Assembly (NCBI GenBank): GCA_964551015.1
Contig: CAZKBP010000039.1
Span: 1 to 45,176, forward strand
Direction of reading: 5' to 3'
Length of the DNA stretch: 45,176 nucleotides
DNA from: CAZKBP01 sp964551015
GTDB taxonomy: Bacteria > Bacteroidota > Bacteroidia > Cytophagales > Microscillaceae
The position numbers and the translations under genes are program-made. The notes below the pieces were generated by a model that was given only the letters and a program-made list of their open reading frames with translations, was not told the origin of the DNA and made no database searches. Positions 31,090 through 39,641 of this stretch are shown piece after piece; position 1 is the stretch's first letter, and every line of letters begins with the position of its first letter.

Positions 31090-32028
31090 TTATGGATGAA
31101 TTTGAAGCATTTGTTTTGGACTGACTTGGAAAGTTCGCTTAAAAGCTTTGCTAAAAGTATGAATATCCGAAAATCCCGTCAAGTAGGCTACCTCCGTGAT
31201 GGAGTGCTGCTGAGCTTGGAGTAAGTCTCTGGCTACTTGTAGGCGCTTTTGCATCAAATACTGATAGGGACTTACCCGATAAACCTGCTTGAAAGTACGA
31301 AAAAAATGATACTCGGAAATAGCCGCGGCCCGAGCTACTTCGGCCATTTCCAGCTTTCTTGAGTAGTACTCGAGCATGTAAGTACGGGCTACTTCTAGGC
31401 GTTTGAACAATTCCTCGCGCGTGGAGGCTTTGGCGCTATCTAAGCGATTACAGAGTTGGCGTACTTTTTTTTGACTGAGCAGAAGCTTTTCGGCGATCGT
31501 GTAAAAAATATCCGAGGTTATGAAAAGAGCAGGGCGCGATTGCTGACGAATCAAGGAGCCTAACTCCCTCAGCAAACGACCGAGTGCATCTTCTTGGTCT
31601 AGGTAGATTTTTTCCAGAAAATCAGGTCCTTGTGATTCCGCAAGGTAAGGATCGTTCAAACATTTTTCTGCTGAATTTTGCATCACTTGGTAAACTTCTC
31701 GAATTAATTGCTTATCTAAATACACACACAGTCCCTCGTCTACTGCTTTCTTTTGGGGGCTATGTACGTGATATTCACGTCCAGCATTGATTAATAAAAA
31801 CGCTCCGGCTTTGACCTGAAAACATTGTCCTTCTAAGTGATATTGTTCCTCTCCACTCATTACATATTTCAAAGAGAGGGTAGGACGGTCGTAAAAATGC
31901 TCGAAACTAGCGACTTTGGAATGAATCAATTTATTCCCTTTTTGAGGCAGAGAAAAGGAAGGCTTTTCTTCCTGTGTTGAAAAAAAGCGTTGAAAATAAG
32001 GCGAATCGATGGGAAGTCCTCTTTTCAT
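31090..32028 (-). CDS. AraC-family transcription regulator
   Basis: This is a 312-aa protein. The C-terminal ~100 residues carry both helix-turn-helix motifs (MAEVARAAAISEYHFFRTFK, then ITEVAYLTGFSDIHTFSKAF) and the closing FQVSPKQ. The N-terminal half is a cupin-like sensory domain (YHLEGQCFQVKAGAFLLINAGREYHV). Its ligand and targets are unknown. The closest genes are the convergent DUF952 gene and the divergent cyclophilin gene, so it may regulate one of those or itself. Confidence 0.88.
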   Translation of the reverse strand: MKRGLPIDSPYFQRFFSTQEEKPSFSLPQKGNKLIHSKVASFEHFYDRPTLSLKYVMSGEEQYHLEGQCFQVKAGAFLLINAGREYHVHSPQKKAVDEGLCVYLDKQLIREVYQVMQNSAEKCLNDPYLAESQGPDFLEKIYLDQEDALGRLLRELGSLIRQQSRPALFITSDIFYTIAEKLLLSQKKVRQLCNRLDSAKASTREELFKRLEVARTYMLEYYSRKLEMAEVARAAAISEYHFFRTFKQVYRVSPYQYLMQKRLQVARDLLQAQQHSITEVAYLTGFSDIHTFSKAFKRTFQVSPKQMLQIHP

Positions 32029-32196
32029 GGAGAAATTTGTAAGGTGATGAAAATGTAGCTAAACCTTCCAGCTAGCGAAGGTCTGGCGGGTTTGGAGTAA
32101 AGCAAAGACTTCGGGCTTAAATTTTTTTTGTATTTGGTTTATCTATTAATTTCGCTCCTAATTAGGAAATCTTGACCTCACACCAATTAGTATCTT

Positions 32197-32991
32197 ATGC
32201 GTTTGATTTGTTACCTTTTTTGGGGAATTTTTTTTTGCGCCTCTTGGCAATGCTCAGGTAAAAAGACGAGCAATGGAAGCAACTCCGGCCTAATCACTTC
32301 CGAAAGCTCGCCTGACTCCATACCAGAAGCTTCCGAAACGATCAACTTACCCCGTATCACGAGTGAAAACGTGCAAGAAGTACTGACCAAATTCGGCAAA
32401 GCCCATCCCGAGACCAAGATTTTGCTCAAAACACGCTTGGGCGACATGACCATTCGTCTCTATGAAGGCACACCGCTGCACCGGGCAAATTTCTTACAAC
32501 TGGTGAAACGAGATTATTACAATGGAACCGTTTTTCATCGGGTCGTGAAAGATTTAGTGATTCAGGGAGGTAATTTGGATAATCCTAGTATTCGACGTAA
32601 GAAAAATGAGATCGGTTTTTATCGGGTGCCGGCTGAGTTCAAGCCACAGCAGTATTATCACAAAAGAGGCGCTTTAGCCAGTCCGAGAAGAGATGAAGAA
32701 AACCCTGAGAAACGCTCCAATCCTTTTGAATTCTACATCGTGCAGGGTTCACCCTTACAGCCAGCTGTGGTACAGGCTCTCGGCGCACAAAATCAGGTTA
32801 CTTATCGTCCTGAGCAGGTTCAAACCTATGCTTCCATCGGAGGGCTACCGCATTTAGATGGTAAATACACCGTCTTTGGAGAAGTCGTAGAGGGTTTGGA
32901 AGTAATTGACAAAATTGCGGAACTAGAAGTAGATGATGACGATAGCTGGCCTTTTGAGGATGTTTTTATACAAATGGAAGTATTAGAATAA
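32197..32991 (+). CDS. cyclophilin-type peptidyl-prolyl isomerase, putative lipoprotein
   Basis: This is a 264-aa protein. An N-terminal hydrophobic segment ends near SWQCSGKK (Cys19), a plausible lipoprotein site. A Ser-rich linker precedes the cyclophilin domain: MTIRLYEGTPLHRANFLQLVKRDYYNGTVFHRVVKDLVIQGG, RGALASPRR and KYTVFGEVVEGLEVIDKIA. A charged ~60-residue segment interrupts the usual FxIV region. It would help fold exported proteins, like the FKBP lipoprotein at 11514. Confidence 0.88.
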   Translation: MRLICYLFWGIFFCASWQCSGKKTSNGSNSGLITSESSPDSIPEASETINLPRITSENVQEVLTKFGKAHPETKILLKTRLGDMTIRLYEGTPLHRANFLQLVKRDYYNGTVFHRVVKDLVIQGGNLDNPSIRRKKNEIGFYRVPAEFKPQQYYHKRGALASPRRDEENPEKRSNPFEFYIVQGSPLQPAVVQALGAQNQVTYRPEQVQTYASIGGLPHLDGKYTVFGEVVEGLEVIDKIAELEVDDDDSWPFEDVFIQMEVLE

Positions 32992-33122
32992 ACTGTATAC
33001 GAACAAATGGGTTTCTACACAGGTTCATTCAAATCTAAAAGTATTCATTGCCCATATTGTAGACTAAATTCCCCTAGTTGTTCGCTAATTTCCTCAGGAA
33101 ATTTCTTTCAAAAATTCATTTC

Positions 33123-33139
33123 GAGCAATTAAGTTGCTC
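33123..33139 (+). terminator. weak hairpin after the cyclophilin gene
   Basis: GAGCAA and TTGCTC form a 6-bp stem with a 5-nt loop, then an AT-rich stretch with TTTTTA. The rest of the 219-bp gap (33000-33218) shows nothing else. Confidence 0.3.
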
Positions 33140-33218
33140 ATTAGTAGATTTTTATAGATTAAGTGGTTCTTCTGCACAAAAATGGAAAGTATTATGAGCA
33201 GAAACAATCATTAAATCT

Positions 33219-33452
33219 ATGAAAATTGCACGATCCAGAATAGTAGCCAAGCGTCCAACGGATGTTCTGACACTTTTATTGGCTTTCTTTTTACCCCCCG
33301 TGGCCGTGGGATTGCGTTATGGATTTTTTTCGAAAAACTTTCTCATCAATTTACTGCTAACTGCACTCTTATTCTTGCCAGGTGTGATTCACGCCGTTTA
33401 TCTCAGTATAAACAGAACCAAGACCAGCGTGATGACCATCTCCGAGATTTAA
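33219..33452 (+). CDS. Pmp3/YqaE family small membrane protein, longer copy
   Basis: This is a 77-aa protein. A basic N-terminal extension precedes the Pmp3 core: TLLLAFFLPPVAVGLRYGF, then FLINLLLTALLFLPGVIHAVYLS, giving two transmembrane helices with the PP-VG and PG-IHA signatures. The family is linked to membrane potential and salt or cold stress. A second, shorter copy starts 23 bp after the stop. Confidence 0.85.
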   Translation: MKIARSRIVAKRPTDVLTLLLAFFLPPVAVGLRYGFFSKNFLINLLLTALLFLPGVIHAVYLSINRTKTSVMTISEI

Positions 33453-33474
33453 GCACTATTAAAACCAAAGGTAT

Positions 33475-33633
33475 ATGTCTATAATTCTCATCATTATTAC
33501 TTTTTTTCTACCGCCCGTTGGAGTAGCCATGAAGCGAGGAATCGGGTCTTCTGATTTTTGGATCAACCTAATACTCACTCTCATTCTATGGTTCCCAGGG
33601 ATGATACACGGTCTTTGGGTCAACTCCAAATGA
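33475..33633 (+). CDS. Pmp3/YqaE family small membrane protein, 52 aa
   Basis: An ATG at 33475 opens a 52-codon frame ending in TGA at 33631-33633. It reads as a complete Pmp3 protein: MSIILIIITFFLPPVGVAMK, a short loop with GIGSSDF, then NLILTLILWFPGMIHGLWV. Two transmembrane helices and the PPVG and PGMIH signatures match the neighbour at 33219. Both genes likely share one transcript that ends at the terminator at 33671. It is small enough to be missed by automated gene calling. Confidence 0.85.
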   Translation: MSIILIIITFFLPPVGVAMKRGIGSSDFWINLILTLILWFPGMIHGLWVNSK

Positions 33634-33670
33634 ACTATTTTTAACAAACAAACTATACTGTACACCAATA

Positions 33671-33703
33671 AGCCCACGCATATACCATACGTGGGCTTTT
33701 TTT
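33671..33703 (+). terminator. terminator of the Pmp3 pair
   Basis: AGCCCACG (33671-33678) pairs with CGTGGGCT (33690-33697) around an 11-nt loop, followed by a run of seven Ts including the last stem base. Confidence 0.9.
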
Positions 33704-33746
33704 GTAGGATTCAGTTCCTACCTTTTCGAACTCCTTTTGAAATGGC

Positions 33747-33754
33747 TATCTTTG
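33747..33754 (+). promoter_or_regulatory. candidate -7 element for the DegT-family gene
   Basis: TATCTTTG matches TAnnTTTG. TTTTC at 33723-33727 sits about 20 bp upstream where the -33 TTTG is expected. Start of transcription would be near 33761, giving a ~65-nt leader to the ATG at 33825. Confidence 0.5.
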
Positions 33755-33824
33755 AAAACCATACTCTATAGATTGAGAGGAACATTCATTTATATTTTAG
33801 ACAACAAGAAAAACAAAGATACTT

Positions 33825-35036
33825 ATGCCAGGAACGGAATTATTTGGCGCCGAGGAGCGCAAAGAGGTCAACGACGTTTTAGAAACAGGAGCCTTATTTA
33901 GATATAATCACGACGAGCTACGCCAAGGACATTGGAAAGCCCGTGATTTCGAAGCCGAAATTGCTAAATTCAACGGCGTCCAATACGCACACGCTTGTTC
34001 TAGTGGATCTACAGCGGTAGCCATTGCGATGGCTTGCTGTGGTATTGGGGCGGGAGACGAAGTGATTGTACCGCCTTTTACCTACATCGCTACGATGGAA
34101 GGAGCCTTGTTGGGAGGAGCTTTGCCTATTTTTGCCGAAGTAGACGAAACACTTTGCCTCAGCCCCGAAGGAATTCGCGCGGCTCTGACTCCCCAAACCA
34201 AAGCCATCGTACTCGTACACATGTGTGGCTCTATGGCTCGCATTGACGAGATATTAGAAATCTGTAAGGAGCACGATTTAGTACTCATTGAAGACACTGC
34301 CCAAGCCTTGGGAGCCACCTACAAAGGCAAGGCGGTGGGTACTTTTGGTAAAATGGGCTGTTTCTCTTTTGACTTTTTCAAAATCATTACCTGTGGAGAA
34401 GGAGGAGCCGTGATCACGGATGACGAAACCTTGTACGACTATGCGCATCAGTTCTCTGACCACGGCCACGACCATATCGGGGACAACCGTGGGGCGGAGC
34501 AACACCCGATTTTAGGTTTCAACTTCCGAATCGGGGAGATGAATGCCGCCGTAGGACTGGCGCAAATCCGTAAGCTTCCTCACATTCTGGAAAGACAAAG
34601 AGCCAATAAAAAAGCACTGAAAGAATGCTTGGCGCAATTCCCGGAAATATCTTTCCGTCATATTCCCGATGAAGCAGGAGACGCGGCTACCTTTATGGAT
34701 TTCTTCCTGCCCAATGAAGAAACCACCCGTGCTGTGGTCAAAGCGCTCAAAGAAGCAGGCATCGGCGGCGTGCAGTATTGGTATGACAATAATTTCCATT
34801 ATATCAAAAACTGGGAACACCTACACCAAATGAAAACCATCGCCAAGGTGCACGCCCAAACCGTGGATCAACTCCCTCAGGATTACGCAAACTTGCACCT
34901 GCCCAAGAGTGATGACGTGATTAGTCGCTTGATTTCTATGGTGGTACGCGTGACTTGGAGCGAAGAAGAACTGAAGCAATTGACCGATCAAATCACAGAG
35001 GTGCTTAGCCAAGTACTCAAAAAAGAAAACGCTTAA
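33825..35036 (+). CDS. DegT/DnrJ/EryC1/StrS aminotransferase, KdnA-like
   Basis: This is a 403-aa PLP aminotransferase of the sugar-modifying DegT family. Key segments are YAHACSSGSTAVAIAM, GDEVIVPPFTYIAT, LIEDTAQALGATYKG and the Schiff-base Lys186 in CFSFDFFKIITCGEGGAV. The start MPGTELFGAEE with LFRYNHDELRQGHWKARDFE and the HGHDHIGDNRGAEQHP segment are, as far as I recall, typical of 8-amino-3,8-dideoxy-octulosonate transaminase (KdnA), which makes the 8-amino Kdo of some lipopolysaccharides. The usual partner KdnB (an iron-type dehydrogenase) is not seen here. The subfamily call is moderate, the family call high. It is flanked by its own promoter and terminator. Confidence 0.88.
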   Translation: MPGTELFGAEERKEVNDVLETGALFRYNHDELRQGHWKARDFEAEIAKFNGVQYAHACSSGSTAVAIAMACCGIGAGDEVIVPPFTYIATMEGALLGGALPIFAEVDETLCLSPEGIRAALTPQTKAIVLVHMCGSMARIDEILEICKEHDLVLIEDTAQALGATYKGKAVGTFGKMGCFSFDFFKIITCGEGGAVITDDETLYDYAHQFSDHGHDHIGDNRGAEQHPILGFNFRIGEMNAAVGLAQIRKLPHILERQRANKKALKECLAQFPEISFRHIPDEAGDAATFMDFFLPNEETTRAVVKALKEAGIGGVQYWYDNNFHYIKNWEHLHQMKTIAKVHAQTVDQLPQDYANLHLPKSDDVISRLISMVVRVTWSEEELKQLTDQITEVLSQVLKKENA

Positions 35037-35051
35037 AATATCTGCTGATTG

Positions 35052-35090
35052 AGATTTGCCAAACCCTGATTTGGCAAATCTTCTTTTTTC
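35052..35090 (+). terminator. terminator of the DegT-family gene
   Basis: A 12-bp perfect stem (AGATTTGCCAAA at 35052-35063 with TTTGGCAAATCT at 35070-35081) has a 6-nt loop and is followed by TCTTTTTTC. Because it covers the TTG at 35056, that codon cannot be the start of the next gene. Confidence 0.9.
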
Positions 35091-35124
35091 TTTCTTTGGT
35101 CTTCAATCATTTTTTGCTCCATTT

Positions 35125-36069
35125 ATGAAAATTTATTCACCGCTGTTTGTTGCATTTCAATTGATCTTGTTTGTTTCTGGGTTAATCATCCATATGGGCT
35201 GTAGTTCTGGCCTTCAAGAAGAGCCGGACTTGTCCGTGCCCTTAGACTCACTGAGCTTTTCTGCACCAACGAGCAGTGGCGAGGTAGAATACAATCAAAT
35301 TGACGAAGCCTCAGGGTTAGCGGTAAGTCGTAGCAAACCCGATGCCCTTTGGACGCACAATGACAGCGGGGGCAAAAATGAGCTCTATCTTTTAAGTAAT
35401 CAGGGGAAGCATTTGGGTATTTTCACCTTGGCCAAGGCAGAAAACGAAGACTGGGAAGAAATAGCCATCGGCTTGGGACCCGAGGAGGGAAAACACTATC
35501 TCTACGTGGCCGATATGGGTGATAATCGAGCCGTCCGGAAAGTAAAAACGATTTACCGCTTTCCCGAACCAGATTTGCGCAACCTGAAATTTCCCGTCAA
35601 AGAAAAAATTAAAAATATAGATAAAATCCGTTATCAATACCCAGATGGAGCACGAGATGCAGAAACCCTGATCGTGGACCCCTTGACCAAAGATTGGATC
35701 ATCGTGTCCAAGCGAGAAGACAGCGTACAAGTGTACCGAGCCGCCTATCCACAATCGACCAAAGAGATCATCACCTTGGAGAAACTGGGCAAATTGCATT
35801 TTAGCCAAGCCATCGCGGGTGATATTTCCGAGGATGGACTCGAGATTCTCATCAAAAATTACCCCAATATCTACTATTGGAAACGCCAAGCCAACGAGCA
35901 GGTAAGCGACGCCCTCCAACGCGCCCCCGTGCGCCTGCCCTATCAGATGGAGCCACAGGGCGAAGCCATTGCCTGGAAGCCAGATGGCTCGGGCTATTAC
36001 ACGCTCAGCGAAGAGAAGGACGGAGTGGAGGCGGTTCTATATTATTATAAAAGATTGGAAAGCAAATAG
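35125..36069 (+). CDS. secreted or lipoprotein beta-propeller-like protein
   Basis: I start at the ATG at 35125 (314 aa). A hydrophobic segment ends in HMGCSSG, a near-lipobox. The mature part is rich in short beta blades: DEASGLAVSRSKPDALWTHND, YLLSNQGKHLGIFTL, EDWEEIAIG, YLYVADMGDNRA, ARDAETLIVDPLTKDWIIVS and EGLEILIKN-like segments, ending ALYYYKRLE-like. DIGDN-type propellers like this occur as exported proteins in many bacteria; I cannot give a reaction. It has its own terminator at 36118. Confidence 0.65.
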   Translation: MKIYSPLFVAFQLILFVSGLIIHMGCSSGLQEEPDLSVPLDSLSFSAPTSSGEVEYNQIDEASGLAVSRSKPDALWTHNDSGGKNELYLLSNQGKHLGIFTLAKAENEDWEEIAIGLGPEEGKHYLYVADMGDNRAVRKVKTIYRFPEPDLRNLKFPVKEKIKNIDKIRYQYPDGARDAETLIVDPLTKDWIIVSKREDSVQVYRAAYPQSTKEIITLEKLGKLHFSQAIAGDISEDGLEILIKNYPNIYYWKRQANEQVSDALQRAPVRLPYQMEPQGEAIAWKPDGSGYYTLSEEKDGVEAVLYYYKRLESK

Positions 36070-36117
36070 ATGTGTCAGTGAACTGGTTGTTATTTTCCCC
36101 TGTAATGTAGAGAGTTG

Positions 36118-36156
36118 CTCGCATCGGTTGCATTTTCAACGGGTGCGAGTTTTTTT
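36118..36156 (+). terminator. terminator of the propeller gene
   Basis: CTCGCA (36118-36123) pairs with TGCGAG (36144-36149) and GTTG pairs with CAAC inside, with one wobble and one mismatch. Seven Ts follow (36150-36156). Confidence 0.75.
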
Positions 36157-36588
36157 AGGGAGGCGTCTTTATCGATGATCTCAGCGTGATGATAAACGAA
36201 AAGAATTTGATCAATCAACCTGATTTGACGTACTAAACCCATTAGGGTGTAAGCATTGACGCCTTTGAGTGGCTGGACTGCGCCCATCCCCAGTAAACAA
36301 TTACTCATTTTTACTACTTTCCAGATCAAGAGCGTACTTTAAGAAAGTCTGGATATTTTCTTGCAAACCCGCGATATCAATCTGCACCATCCGAGGTTCT
36401 TTGGCTTTTCATGCCTTAAAATCTAGAAAATCAAACACCCAGACCGAACTTTCTAAAATTGAAAAATCTCTGATGAATCTACTTTCACGGTTACGAGTGA
36501 TTTGAGAGAAATTAGAAATTTGTTGGCGAAGAAATAAAAGTCTTTTTTATCTTTACTTTGAAGTTCTAGACAAATTTTCATCAATCTT
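36157..36588 (-). other. 432-bp stretch without a convincing gene; broken - strand frames
   Basis: On the - strand a frame with ESRFIRDFSILESSVWVFDF ends at a TGA. It reopens as KAKEPRMVQIDIAGLQENIQ (ATG at 36390, stop 36301-36303). A second frame starts at 36308 (MSNCLLGMGAVQPLKG) with an ATGA-type overlap and runs to 36090, under the terminator. The pieces look protein-like but too short, so a decayed gene is possible. I recognise no family. Confidence 0.3.
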
Positions 36589-37398
36589 ATGCAAAAAATA
36601 GCACGTATTCTTATCCCCATTTGCCTTTTTCTGACGCTTAGTGCGCATGACTATTGGCTCGAGGCCGAAAATTATCTTCTCAAAAAAGGGGAAACTTTAG
36701 TACTTCATCTCTTGGTAGGAGGTGATCTCGATCCTGAAATAGAACGTCCTCTCCAAAAGGAACAAACGCTAAGTTTCCAATTACATACTGCTCAGGGAAG
36801 CAAAGATTTATTAGCGAGTCAGGCGGATAGTACTTTCCCCGTCCTGAAGCAGAAAGTAGATTTCGAGGGTTTGGGTTTGATTAGTATGGAGCGAGATTTC
36901 TCCTTGATTAGCCTCCACGATACAGCTTTTCATAATTATCTCCTGCACGAATATTTAATCGGCGTCATAGAACAGCGTAAAAAAATAGGCCACCGTACCG
37001 AAGAAAAAGAACGCTACGCCCGTGCCATCAAAGCTCTGGTGAAGTCTGGAAGCAATGCTACCCAAGGAAAAGACCTTTACAAAAAACGCTTGGGACAAAA
37101 ATTAGAAATCATCCTCTTGCAAAATCCTTATGAACTCAAAGCTGGAGATATCATCGAGGCGCAACTCTTCTATGACCAACAGCCTCTGACCAATAAACCA
37201 ATCATGGCTCTACACAAAGACCCACAAGGAAAATTTAGCGAACTTATCACTTACACCGACGAAGAAGGTAAAGCAATTTTCCGCCTGAAAGAGTCAGGTT
37301 TTTGGCTCATCCGTAGCCTACATCTCTATCCTTGCGAAAACTGTGGAGAAGTTAACTGGGAGAGTTATTGGGCTTCGTATAGCTTTGTGCTACCTTAA
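36589..37398 (+). CDS. DUF4198-type exported protein
   Basis: This is a 269-aa protein. The signal peptide ends near LSA. The mature start HDYWLEAENYLLKKGETLVLHLLVGG and the C-terminal KAGDIIEAQLFYDQQPL, YTDEEGKAIFRL and GFWLIRSLHLYP match the DUF4198 layout, which is two Ig-like beta domains; some relatives sit in nickel or cobalt uptake systems. A helical segment (about 110-165) separates the two halves. No transporter is adjacent, so the metal link is only family knowledge. Two Cys near the end (CENCGE) could bind metal. Confidence 0.78.
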   Translation: MQKIARILIPICLFLTLSAHDYWLEAENYLLKKGETLVLHLLVGGDLDPEIERPLQKEQTLSFQLHTAQGSKDLLASQADSTFPVLKQKVDFEGLGLISMERDFSLISLHDTAFHNYLLHEYLIGVIEQRKKIGHRTEEKERYARAIKALVKSGSNATQGKDLYKKRLGQKLEIILLQNPYELKAGDIIEAQLFYDQQPLTNKPIMALHKDPQGKFSELITYTDEEGKAIFRLKESGFWLIRSLHLYPCENCGEVNWESYWASYSFVLP

Positions 37399-37593
37399 GC
37401 GTATTATTAATTAGCATACCGATTTTAAAACCGAAAAAGCTTCTGCCTAACTCTGTTTTACTTTTTTTTGATGAGTAAACCCTACTCGCGGAAAAATCCT
37501 CGATACCAAACTTGCTTTCGCCAAAATTGTCTCTATTTTAGAAGCAGACGATGTAATTAATCTATTTTTTAAACTCAATAATTTTTTCATCTT

Positions 37594-38601
37594 ATGAAAG
37601 CAATGCAAATTTCTAAGGCAGGAGGCGATTTTGAATTGGTGGAAAGAGATACTCCCCAACCTGGCTCCAAGCAAGTTTTAATCAAAATAGAAGCTTGCGG
37701 TATTTGCCACAGCGATATGTTTGTCAAAGAAGGAGCCTTTCCGGGCATCCAATATCCTCGTATACCTGGACACGAGGTAATTGGTAAAGTCGTAGGTGTG
37801 GGCGAAGGTGTAAACAATTGGAAAGAAGGCCAAAGAGTAGGAGTAGGCTGGCACGGCGGGCACTGCTTCGAGTGCAAGTCTTGTCGCAGAGGTGATTTTA
37901 TCTCTTGCCAAAATGCTCAAATCGCTGGAATCAGCTATGATGGAGGCTATGCCGAGTACATGGTGGCACCCCAAGAAGCGATTGCGCTCGTACCCGATGA
38001 CCTAAAATCTACTGAGGCCGCCCCCTTGCTTTGTGCTGGCATTACCACCTTCAATGCGCTGCGTAACTCTGGTGCGGTAGCAGGCGACTTGGTAGCTGTG
38101 CAAGGAATTGGTGGTTTAGGGCACTTGGGCATCCAATATGCCAAAAAAATGGGCTTCAAAACTGTGGCTATTTCGGGTAGTAATAGTAAAAAAGATTTGG
38201 CTATGAAGCTAGGAGCACATCACTACATTGCCGCTTCTGAGCAAAACCCCGTAGAAGCCTTGCAGCAAATGGGAGGAGCCAAAGTAATCTTAGCCACCGC
38301 CCCTGATAGTAAAGTAATCGGCCCTCTGGTAGACGGGTTAGGAGTGAATGGTGTTTTGCTTACCGTAGGAGCGAGTGCAGACCCCATGGAAATTTCTACA
38401 ATGCAACTCATCATGGCGCGAAAATCCGTGTACGGCTGGCCTAGTGGCACCGCCATGGATTCTGAAGACACGCTGAATTTTAGTGCTATGAGTGATATTG
38501 CCGCGATGGTAGAAACCTATCCTCTGGAAAAGGCCGCTGAAGCTTACGAACAAATGATGGCAAATAAGGCACGCTTCCGAGTGGTTCTTACGATGGAATA
38601 A
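37594..38601 (+). CDS. zinc-dependent alcohol dehydrogenase (MDR family)
   Basis: This is a 335-aa protein. Catalytic zinc ligands: Cys38 in ACGICHSD and His60-Glu61 in IPGHEVIG. Structural zinc: Cys91, Cys94, Cys97 and Cys105. The Rossmann fold has GIGGLGHLGIQYAKKMG. The pattern is close to the AdhP/AdhA group and to cinnamyl-alcohol-type dehydrogenases, so it would interconvert primary alcohols and aldehydes with NAD(P). It is cytosolic. A 12-bp-stem terminator follows. The 195-bp gap before it shows no gene. Confidence 0.92.
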   Translation: MKAMQISKAGGDFELVERDTPQPGSKQVLIKIEACGICHSDMFVKEGAFPGIQYPRIPGHEVIGKVVGVGEGVNNWKEGQRVGVGWHGGHCFECKSCRRGDFISCQNAQIAGISYDGGYAEYMVAPQEAIALVPDDLKSTEAAPLLCAGITTFNALRNSGAVAGDLVAVQGIGGLGHLGIQYAKKMGFKTVAISGSNSKKDLAMKLGAHHYIAASEQNPVEALQQMGGAKVILATAPDSKVIGPLVDGLGVNGVLLTVGASADPMEISTMQLIMARKSVYGWPSGTAMDSEDTLNFSAMSDIAAMVETYPLEKAAEAYEQMMANKARFRVVLTME

Positions 38602-38639
38602 CTCGTGTAACTCTTTGAATTATTAACCCAACCGAAAGA

Positions 38640-38671
38640 AAAGGTTGAAGAGCTTCTGTTCTTCAACCTTT
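38640..38671 (+). terminator. terminator of the alcohol dehydrogenase gene
   Basis: AAAGGTTGAAGA (38640-38651) pairs perfectly with TCTTCAACCTTT (38660-38671) around an 8-nt loop. An AT-rich tail follows. Being symmetric in A/T flanks, it may also serve the convergent DUF3108 gene. Confidence 0.8.
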
Positions 38672-38738
38672 ATTTATATCTCATAAGATTTTCACGCATA
38701 AGCAAGCTCAGTCTGAAAGTACTGATAAACTTAGCTCA

Positions 38739-39566
38739 TTATTCACCAGCATAATTAAACTCGTGGCGGAGATTTTTGACGTCTTTGACCTCAATCACTA
38801 CTTTACCGATAAACATATCCGCCTCAATGCGTACGGGAATGCGGTTTTTGTCATCAGAAACCCAAAAGCGGATAGAGCTTTCGCCCGAGAAAAGGCCATT
38901 TTCGGGCATAATGGGTACTAAGCGGTGCGCATTCATTTTACCGAATTTGGTCTTGGTAATGTCTTTGCCCAGATAGCGAATTTTGAGGTCATACAATTCA
39001 TCTTCCAAAATGCCAGGAATAGTGATAACCTCACCGGCTTGCATCTTCTCGAAGTCGAGGGTTCTCAAATAATAATATCCACTGACCATATCCTGCACAT
39101 AATCAGGCACTTTTACCGTTTCTGTGCCCTTTTTCTTCTTGTCAGCTTTCTTAGCGTTGTACTGAACGAACTTCATCGTGGCCTGATTACCCACGGGATT
39201 AAAATCAGTGATTTCTTTACGGCGGAAAGTCCCCTCTTTGATGTCTCTATAAAAGCGATGGGGCACAAAGGCCACCGTATCAATATAAGTTCGCCATAAG
39301 TCCTTTACATCGGTAATCACACCCGCTGCGCCGATGGTTTCACCTACTACATCCACCCGATAGCAAATGCGGTTGTTGAGGGTAAAGGTCTCTGGATGTA
39401 CGTCCACTGTGGCGAGGCCAGCGTTGATCGGGCCGTAATGAACCAAGTACTCTATATGTTCCCCTCGTTTGAATACATCATTCTCGACTACGCGGTATTG
39501 CTGCTCCCGAGATACAAAACCGAAGATAAAAGTAGTCAGGGTTAGAAAGATAAATAGCTTTCTCAT
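38739..39566 (-). CDS. DUF3108 exported protein
   Basis: This is a 275-aa protein. A signal peptide (RKLFIFLTLTTFIFGFVSRE) precedes a beta-rich domain with the DUF3108 pattern: FKRGEHIEYLVHYGPINAGLA, YRVDVVGETIGAAGVI, DLWRTYIDTVAFVPHRFYRDIKEG and IRFWVSDDKNRIPVRIEADMFIGKV. The family is exported, common in Bacteroidota and Proteobacteria, and has no established reaction; a LolA/outer-membrane-like lipid-binding barrel has been suggested for relatives. It is convergent with the alcohol dehydrogenase gene. Confidence 0.85.
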   Translation of the reverse strand: MRKLFIFLTLTTFIFGFVSREQQYRVVENDVFKRGEHIEYLVHYGPINAGLATVDVHPETFTLNNRICYRVDVVGETIGAAGVITDVKDLWRTYIDTVAFVPHRFYRDIKEGTFRRKEITDFNPVGNQATMKFVQYNAKKADKKKKGTETVKVPDYVQDMVSGYYYLRTLDFEKMQAGEVITIPGILEDELYDLKIRYLGKDITKTKFGKMNAHRLVPIMPENGLFSGESSIRFWVSDDKNRIPVRIEADMFIGKVVIEVKDVKNLRHEFNYAGE

Positions 39567-39641
39567 GATATTTTAAATTTTTACAATTTTAGGTACGGAA
39601 TTTATAGTTGATCGGTTGATTAATAGCCTGTTAAGCTCGAG

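Noticed and set aside
35056..35124. Upstream TTG start for the beta-propeller lipoprotein gene
   Set aside because: It lies inside a perfect 12-bp terminator stem, and the added residues spoil the signal peptide. The ATG at 35125 gives a normal one.
36269..36505. 78-residue + strand frame downstream of the propeller gene
   Set aside because: It has a weak start, no family resemblance and lies opposite the more protein-like - strand pieces.
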